NCBI GenBank assembly: GCA_050955065.1
Contig: JBPBQT010000425.1
Span: forward strand, 1 to 5,645
Direction: 5' to 3'
Length of the DNA: 5,645 nucleotides
From: Robbsia sp050955065
GTDB lineage: Bacteria; Pseudomonadota; Gammaproteobacteria; Burkholderiales; Burkholderiaceae
Both the position numbers and the translations under genes were made by a program. Positions 1 through 3,755 of this stretch are shown piece by piece. The notes beneath the pieces are model-generated. The model was not told where the DNA came from, did no database searches, and worked only from the letters and a program-made list of their open reading frames with translations. The stretch's first letter is position 1, and each line of letters begins with the position of its first letter.

Positions 1-48
1 TGGTGGCGTCCACGCTATCGAGCAGGATCGATAGCGCGGACGCCACCG
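1..48 (-). terminator. Strong stem-loop downstream of the sulfurtransferase gene, possible terminator
   Basis: Positions 2-11 (GGTGGCGTCC) pair perfectly with 38-47 (GGACGCCACC). After one A/C mismatch (12 and 37), positions 13-21 (CGCTATCGA) pair perfectly with 28-36 (TCGATAGCG), leaving a six-base loop at 22-27. Bases 1 and 48 could add a G-U pair. That gives 19 Watson-Crick pairs in a 20-position stem, far more than chance. It begins 3 bases beyond the stop codon of the leftward sulfurtransferase gene, as expected of a terminator or 3'-end stabilising structure. The window ends at the base of the stem, so a following T-run, which would settle the matter, cannot be seen. It could instead be a bidirectional terminator shared with a convergent gene, or a copy of a dispersed extragenic palindrome. 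Confidence 0.45.
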
Positions 49-50
49 GA

Positions 51-920
51 TCAGGCCGCCGGGCCGGTGGCCACCGGTCGCGACCGGTCGGCCGTCCATT
101 CGCTCCAGGACCCGGGGTACAGCACCGCGCCCTTCAAACCGGCGATTTCGAGCGCCAGCAGGTTATGGCAGGCGGTCACGCCGGAACCGCATTGCATCGC
201 CGCGCGGGGCGCGGCATGCGCGCCGAGCAGCGCCGTGAACTCCTCGCGCAGCGTGTCGGCCGGCTTGAAGCGGCCTTCGGCGTCCAGGTTGTCCTTGAAG
301 AACCGATTGCGCGCCCCCGGGATATGGCCGCCGACCGGGTCGATCGGTTCCTCGTCGCCCCGGAAACGCTCGGGCGCGCGCGCATCCACCACCTGCCATT
401 CGCCGCGGCCGATATCGGCGAGGAGCGCCGCCGCGTCGATCGTACCGACCAGCGCGGCGCGCGGCGCGAAATCGCCGGGCGTGGCCGGGCGCGGTTCGCT
501 GAACTCGACCAGGCCGCCGCTCGCTTCCCAGCCCTGAAAGCCGCCGTCGAGAACCGCGACGTCGGTGTGACCGAGCCAGCGCAGCAACCACCACACCCGG
601 GCCGCATAGCTGCCGCCATGCGCGTCGTACGCGACGACCTGCGTATGCCGCTGCACGCCGAGCGCGGCGAGACGTGCGGCGAGGGTGTCGCGATCGGGCA
701 GCGGATGACGGCCGTTCGCACCGGTTTTCGGTCCGGAGAGATCCTGCGCGAGATCAAGGAACCGCGCGCCGGGGAGATGACGTTCGGCGAACGCGCGCGC
801 GCCCGCCCCGGGATCGAGCAGATCCGTCCGGCAATCGATGATGCACAGGGAATCCGCGCCGTCGATGATGCGCTCGGCGAGCGCGGCCGGATCGATCAGC
901 GTGGTGTAGCGAGCAGGCAT
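51..920 (-). CDS. sseA: Two-domain sulfurtransferase, 3-mercaptopyruvate sulfurtransferase type
   Basis: This 289-residue protein is the length expected of a tandem-rhodanese sulfurtransferase (E. coli SseA is about 281). The inactive N-terminal rhodanese domain spans roughly residues 8-135, with IIDCR near 27-31, HLPGARF at 48-54 and LDGGFQGW at 124-131. The C-terminal catalytic domain runs from about 160 to 280, with VVDAR near 177-181, GHIPGAR at 198-204 and the active-site loop CGSGVTA starting at Cys244. CGSGVT is the loop typical of 3-mercaptopyruvate sulfurtransferases, whereas thiosulfate-type rhodaneses usually carry CRKGVT, so 3-mercaptopyruvate is the better substrate guess. The family moves sulfur to the catalytic cysteine as a persulfide and passes it to cyanide or thiol acceptors. 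There is no signal peptide, so it is probably cytoplasmic. The frame is open up to an ATG at 971, but the ATG at 920 has a GGAG 8 bases upstream and matches the usual family N-terminus. It lies 93 bases downstream of the Rieske gene on the same strand and may share its transcript. Confidence 0.88.
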   Translation of the reverse strand: MPARYTTLIDPAALAERIIDGADSLCIIDCRTDLLDPGAGARAFAERHLPGARFLDLAQDLSGPKTGANGRHPLPDRDTLAARLAALGVQRHTQVVAYDAHGGSYAARVWWLLRWLGHTDVAVLDGGFQGWEASGGLVEFSEPRPATPGDFAPRAALVGTIDAAALLADIGRGEWQVVDARAPERFRGDEEPIDPVGGHIPGARNRFFKDNLDAEGRFKPADTLREEFTALLGAHAAPRAAMQCGSGVTACHNLLALEIAGLKGAVLYPGSWSEWTADRSRPVATGPAA

Positions 921-928
921 CGTGATGG

Positions 929-932
929 CTCC
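929..932 (-). promoter_or_regulatory. Ribosome binding site fixing the sulfurtransferase start
   Basis: On the minus strand a GGAG lies 8 bases before the ATG at 920. This favours that start over the in-frame ATG at 971, which would add 17 residues unlike the family. Confidence 0.6.
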
Positions 933-948
933 AGAAAACGCATTCAAC

Positions 949-983
949 AACGGACCCGGAAGCGCGCGCATACAAACGGACCC
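949..983 (-). repeat. Nine-base direct repeat upstream of the sulfurtransferase gene
   Basis: AACGGACCC occurs at 949-957 and 975-983 (GGGTCCGTT on the minus strand), 26 bases apart, in the 93-base gap between the Rieske stop and the sulfurtransferase start. The second copy runs into a tandem CCCCTA pair (981-992). It could be a regulator site or a remnant of local duplication; no promoter was recognised in the gap. Confidence 0.25.
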
Positions 984-1013
984 CTACCCCTACGGGCGTA
1001 CGCGCCGGTGAAC

Positions 1014-2120
1014 TCAGATCGAACTGAGCCGGCTGCGAAGAAATTCGTGAAAACACCGCATGCCGTCCTCCATCGGACTTTGATACGGTCCGACCTCGGA
1101 GACGCCGCGCTCCAGCAGGATGCGTCGTCCGGCATCCATGCGTTCGGCGATCTCGTCGTCCTCGGCCGCGGTTTCCATGTACGCCGCGCGCTCGGCCTCG
1201 ACGAACTCGCGCTCGAACAGGGCGATCTCTTCCGGATAGTAGAACTCGACGATATTCGTCGTGTGCTGGGGACCGCGCGGAATCAGCGTCGAGACGACCA
1301 GCACGCCCGGATACCACTCGAGCATCACGTTCGGATAATAAAGCATCCAGATCGCGCCGTGCGCGGGCTCCCGGCCGCCGTGAAACGAGAGGACCGCTTC
1401 ATGCCAGCGCCGGTATGTCGGGCTGCCCGGCGTCGACAGGCCTTTATGGATGCCGACGGTCTGCACGCTGTAGTCGCGGCCGAATTCCCACGCCAGATCC
1501 TCGCACGAGACGAAGCTGCCGAGCCCGGGATGAAACGGGACGACGTGGTAATCCTCCAGATAGACCTCGATGAAGGTCTTCCAGTTGTACCGGCACTCGT
1601 GTATCTCGACATGATCGAAGCGGTAGCCGGTGAAATCGAAGTGGCTGGCGGTACCCAGCGCGGCCAGATCCGCATGCGGGTCGCGGCCCGACGCCTCGAA
1701 CAGCAGGCCATTCCAGTTGACGAGCGGCGTGCTCCCGAGATTCAGGCAGGGCTTCTGCTCGAAATGCGGCGCGCCGAGCAGCTCGCCCTTCAGGTCGTAG
1801 GTCCAGCGGTGCAGCGGACAGACGATGTTCGCGGTATTGCCGCGCCCGTTGAGCATCACGGCCTGACGATGCCGGCAGACGTTCGACAGCAGCGCGATGC
1901 CGCCATCGTGATTGCGCACCAGCACGCGTCCTTCGTTTTCGCCGGGCAGCGCGAAGTAGTCGCCGGGTTCCGGGACCATCAGCGCGTGTCCGACATAACG
2001 CGGACCGGTGGCGAAGAGCTCGGTTTTCTCGCGCGCCAGCAGGTCGGCGTCGAAATAAGCGGAAACCGGCAGTTGCGAGGGCAGGGCCTTCAACTCCGGG
2101 GAATTGCTGAGATTGGACAT
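1014..2120 (-). CDS. Rieske [2Fe-2S] non-heme iron oxygenase, alpha (catalytic) subunit
   Basis: The 368-residue product has the standard architecture of a ring-hydroxylating-type oxygenase alpha subunit. An N-terminal Rieske domain (about residues 40-140) carries the cluster ligands Cys82-x-His84 and Cys101-x2-His104, separated by 16 residues. A C-terminal catalytic domain carries NWK at about 179-181, then EDYH followed by four residues to a second His: His192 and His197 are the mononuclear iron ligands. The third ligand is probably Asp321 in an AAEDDEIAER stretch. Three residues before the first iron His, where many family members have a bridging Asp, this protein has Glu189. That resembles the quaternary-amine group (carnitine CntA, glycine betaine GbcA). 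The family uses O2 and electrons from a partner reductase to hydroxylate or demethylate a substrate. No reductase or ferredoxin gene is in the window and the substrate is unknown. The start at 2120 has GGGAG 5 bases upstream; an ATG at 2165 would add 15 hydrophobic residues and looks spurious. Confidence 0.87.
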   Translation of the reverse strand: MSNLSNSPELKALPSQLPVSAYFDADLLAREKTELFATGPRYVGHALMVPEPGDYFALPGENEGRVLVRNHDGGIALLSNVCRHRQAVMLNGRGNTANIVCPLHRWTYDLKGELLGAPHFEQKPCLNLGSTPLVNWNGLLFEASGRDPHADLAALGTASHFDFTGYRFDHVEIHECRYNWKTFIEVYLEDYHVVPFHPGLGSFVSCEDLAWEFGRDYSVQTVGIHKGLSTPGSPTYRRWHEAVLSFHGGREPAHGAIWMLYYPNVMLEWYPGVLVVSTLIPRGPQHTTNIVEFYYPEEIALFEREFVEAERAAYMETAAEDDEIAERMDAGRRILLERGVSEVGPYQSPMEDGMRCFHEFLRSRLSSI

Positions 2121-2125
2121 TCCCA

Positions 2126-2130
2126 CTCCC
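2126..2130 (-). promoter_or_regulatory. Ribosome binding site fixing the Rieske oxygenase start
   Basis: On the minus strand GGGAG lies 5 bases before the ATG at 2120. It supports this start rather than the in-frame ATG at 2165. Confidence 0.6.
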
Positions 2131-2191
2131 GTGAAAACGAGGAAAGTAGTGAACAACCCAACCATCGAAAAATCGACTTAGGGAACCCTTG

Positions 2192-2220
2192 ATTATAACC
2201 GCGATGAGAAAAGAGGGGTC
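2192..2220 (-). promoter_or_regulatory. Putative sigma-70 promoter for the Rieske oxygenase gene
   Basis: Read on the minus strand, 2197-2192 is a perfect TATAAT in a locally AT-rich stretch of an otherwise GC-rich sequence. The hexamer 17 bases upstream (2220-2215) reads GACCCC, a poor match to TTGACA, so an activator or weak basal activity is possible. Transcription would begin near 2185 and give a leader of about 65 bases. The call rests on the -10 element alone. Confidence 0.42.
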
Positions 2221-2284
2221 GCCATGCGAAGGGGTATGGTTGATGGGCGAAGTTTTGTCCCTTTTACGCACCATGCCGGCCGGC

Positions 2285-2326
2285 GCGCCTATCCCGCGCC
2301 GCGGGGCGACAGCGCCTATTTGTCGC
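2285..2326. repeat. Cluster of short direct and inverted repeats between the divergent promoters
   Basis: GCGCCTAT occurs at 2285-2292 and again at 2312-2319, starts 27 bases apart. Between the copies lies a 6-1-6 inverted repeat, CCCGCG / CGCGGG (2293-2305). The second copy sits in the loop of another perfect inverted repeat, GCGACA (2306-2311) and TGTCGC (2321-2326). The cluster lies about 50-90 bases upstream of the proposed xseB -10 element and about 90-130 bases upstream of the Rieske -10 element, where an operator could act on either gene. No known regulator motif was recognised. Chance is a real alternative in GC-rich DNA. Confidence 0.35.
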
Positions 2327-2348
2327 AGCAATGATATTCCGCGCGGGC

Positions 2349-2380
2349 TTGCCCGGTGTAACCGGTTTTTGCCGTAAAAT
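2349..2380 (+). promoter_or_regulatory. Putative promoter for the xseB-ispA(-dxs) operon
   Basis: TAAAAT at 2375-2380 is a good -10 element, 30 bases before the xseB ATG. The best -35-like hexamer is TTGCCC at 2349-2354, but the 20-base spacer is longer than the usual 16-18, so the -35 assignment is weak. A start near 2387 would leave a leader of about 24 bases. Confidence 0.4.
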
Positions 2381-2410
2381 GCCGGACTTGTTCCCACCGG
2401 CTCGAAAAAA

Positions 2411-2698
2411 ATGGCTGTGTCCGCACGAAAGGATCGATTGGCCGCGGCGGACGTCGTCCCGGCGGATTACGAGTCGGCGCTGGCCGAACTCGAGGCGCTT
2501 GTCGCGCGCATGGAGGGCGGGGCGTTGAATCTCGAGGATTCCCTCGCGGCCTACCGGCGCGGCGCGATACTTGTCGCATTTTGCCAACAGCAGCTGGAAA
2601 AAGTGGACCAGCAGGTACGGGTGCTCGACGGCGAGACGCTGCAGGCGATGGCGCCCGACCCCGCACAAGGCGCGGAGCGTCCGGGCGATGACATTTGA
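2411..2698 (+). CDS. xseB: Exodeoxyribonuclease VII small subunit
   Basis: The 95-residue protein matches XseB across its core (about residues 18-75): YESALAELEALVARMEGG, then LEDSLAAYRRG, then a helix rich in Gln, Glu and Lys (CQQQLEKVDQQV). The family usually has 70-100 residues. XseB is a short, mostly helical subunit; several copies bind one XseA to form cytoplasmic exonuclease VII, which degrades single-stranded DNA from both ends into oligonucleotides. XseA is not in the window, as is usual. The N-terminal 17 residues and the acidic C-terminal tail (about 80-95) are variable regions. The ATG is preceded by an A-run (2405-2411) but no clear Shine-Dalgarno, so translation may start by a weak or leader-dependent route. 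It is the first gene of a rightward operon and its stop overlaps the ispA start by 11 bases, which suggests translational coupling. Confidence 0.93.
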   Translation: MAVSARKDRLAAADVVPADYESALAELEALVARMEGGALNLEDSLAAYRRGAILVAFCQQQLEKVDQQVRVLDGETLQAMAPDPAQGAERPGDDI

Positions 2699-3662
2699 AC
2701 AGGACACACGGCGAGCAGCGATGACAGCGGATTTTTCGGACTGGATGAAGGGCGTGCAGGCAAGGACCGAGGCCGCGCTCGATCATTACCTGCCCGCGGC
2801 CGGGCAGATGCCCGCACGGCTGCATGAAGCGATGCGCTACGCGGCGCTGGGCGGCGGCAAGCGGGTGCGCCCGCTGCTGTGCCACGCGGCGGGCGAGGCG
2901 CTGGGCGCCGCCCCCGACCTGCTCGACGCCGCCGCGGCCGCGGTCGAGATGATCCACGTGTATTCACTGGTGCACGACGACCTGCCGTCGATGGACAATG
3001 ACGCATTGCGTCGCGGCAAGCCCACGGTGCATGTCCGGTACGATGACGCGACGGGTCTGCTGGTGGGGGATGCGCTGCAGTCGCAGGCGTTCCTGACCCT
3101 GTGCGCGCCGGTGTTGCCGCTGCCGCTGCGCGCCGCGCTGGTCGGCGAGCTGGCGCGGGCGAGCGGTTCGGTCGGCATGGCGGGCGGTCAGGCGATCGAC
3201 CTCGCGTCGGTCGGCCTCAGGCTCGACCGCGCGGCGCTGGAGACGATGCACCGGTTGAAGACCGGCGCATTGCTGCGCGCGGCGGTACGCATGGGCGCCG
3301 CATGCGGCATGCTGGTGGAGGCCTGTACGGATGCGACGACCGGCGCAGGCGCCGCTGGATCGACCGATGTGGCGGATGCGCGCCGCGTCGCGCTCGATGC
3401 CTATGCGGATGCGGTCGGCCTCGCCTTCCAGGTGGTCGACGACATCCTGGACGTGACCGCGGATTCCGCGACGCTGGGCAAGACGGCTGGCAAGGACGCG
3501 CTCGCGGACAAGCCGACCTATGTTTCGATTCTCGGACTGGATGCTTCGCGCGCGCTGGCCAAGCGCCTGTGCCAGGATGCGCACCGGGCGCTCGAGCCCT
3601 TCGGCGCCCGCGCGCTCCGGCTGGGGCAACTGGCCGATCTGGTCGTCGAGCGCGCATACTAA
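2688..3662 (+). CDS. ispA: Farnesyl diphosphate synthase, (2E,6E)-FPP-forming prenyltransferase
   Basis: The 324-residue product is a trans-prenyltransferase of all-helical fold. It shows GGGKRVRP at 55-62 for IPP binding; the first Asp-rich motif DDLPSMD at 97-103, with the two-residue insertion of bacterial (type II) FPP synthases; KT at 191-192; GQ at 167-168; and the second Asp-rich motif DDILD at 251-255. Tyr92, five residues before the first motif, is where bacterial FPP synthases keep the aromatic residue limiting the chain to C15. It condenses DMAPP with two IPP to give farnesyl diphosphate in the cytoplasm. The start at 2688 overlaps xseB by 11 bases and has GGAG 10 bases upstream. 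A second in-frame ATG at 2721 would give 313 residues and also fits, but lacks a well-placed Shine-Dalgarno. As I remember Burkholderia IspA, it begins MTFEQWM; here MTFEQ is followed by about 13 extra residues before WMKGV. The family assignment is firm; the start is less certain. Confidence 0.93.
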   Translation: MTFEQDTRRAAMTADFSDWMKGVQARTEAALDHYLPAAGQMPARLHEAMRYAALGGGKRVRPLLCHAAGEALGAAPDLLDAAAAAVEMIHVYSLVHDDLPSMDNDALRRGKPTVHVRYDDATGLLVGDALQSQAFLTLCAPVLPLPLRAALVGELARASGSVGMAGGQAIDLASVGLRLDRAALETMHRLKTGALLRAAVRMGAACGMLVEACTDATTGAGAAGSTDVADARRVALDAYADAVGLAFQVVDDILDVTADSATLGKTAGKDALADKPTYVSILGLDASRALAKRLCQDAHRALEPFGARALRLGQLADLVVERAY

Positions 3663-3665
3663 GAC

Positions 3666-3716
3666 GCAGGCGCGGCCCCGCAGTCAAACACGCGGCATGC
3701 GGCACGCCGCGCCTGC
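3666..3716 (+). other. Long-armed stem-loop in the ispA-dxs gap
   Basis: Positions 3666-3676 (GCAGGCGCGGC) and 3706-3716 (GCCGCGCCTGC) form a perfect 11-bp inverted repeat around a 29-base loop, starting 4 bases after the ispA stop. Inside the loop CCGC (3678-3681) can pair with GCGG (3692-3695). A competing hairpin CGCGGC / GCCGCG (3691-3696 with 3706-3711) uses part of the same right arm, so the two folds exclude each other. No T-run follows, so alone it is not an intrinsic terminator. It may be an mRNA processing or stabilising element, or a leader for dxs. Confidence 0.45.
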
Positions 3717-3718
3717 CG

Positions 3719-3740
3719 ACCGTCCGCTTGAGGGCGGTTT
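3719..3740 (+). terminator. Terminator- or attenuator-like hairpin before dxs
   Basis: ACCGTCC (3719-3725) pairs with GGGCGGT (3732-3738), seven pairs including one G-T wobble, around a six-base loop. Including the last base of the stem, the T-run is only TTT, then C. This resembles a weak intrinsic terminator and ends just 17 bases before the dxs ATG. It could lower read-through from ispA into dxs, or affect ribosome access to the nearby dxs start. The short T-run argues for partial termination at most. Confidence 0.4.
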
Positions 3741-3755
3741 CAATACTGGATTGTC

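Noticed and set aside
2161..2190. Possible small operator formed by TCGA repeats and AGGG/CCCT near the Rieske transcription start
   Set aside because: The arms are only 4 bases, which is well within chance.
3..2192. A 729-codon open frame on the plus strand spanning both leftward genes
   Set aside because: It lies opposite two well-supported genes in GC-rich DNA, where antisense frames stay open because the sense genes avoid A/T at third positions. Its product is rich in Arg and Ala with no recognisable domain, and it runs through two genes and the gap between them.
2275..2289. GC-only palindromes (GCCGGCCGGC and GGCGCGCC) upstream of the repeat cluster
   Set aside because: Short self-complementary GC strings are common in this base composition and show no other sign of function.
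2189..2377. A 62-codon open frame in the divergent intergenic region
   Set aside because: It has no clear ribosome binding site or recognisable sequence, and it covers both putative promoter regions. Not supported as a gene.
2571..2687. Upstream extension of the ispA frame, adding 39 residues
   Set aside because: The extension lies entirely inside xseB in another frame, reads as Arg/Ser/Trp-rich nonsense, and would give a 363-residue protein, well above the usual IspA length of about 300.
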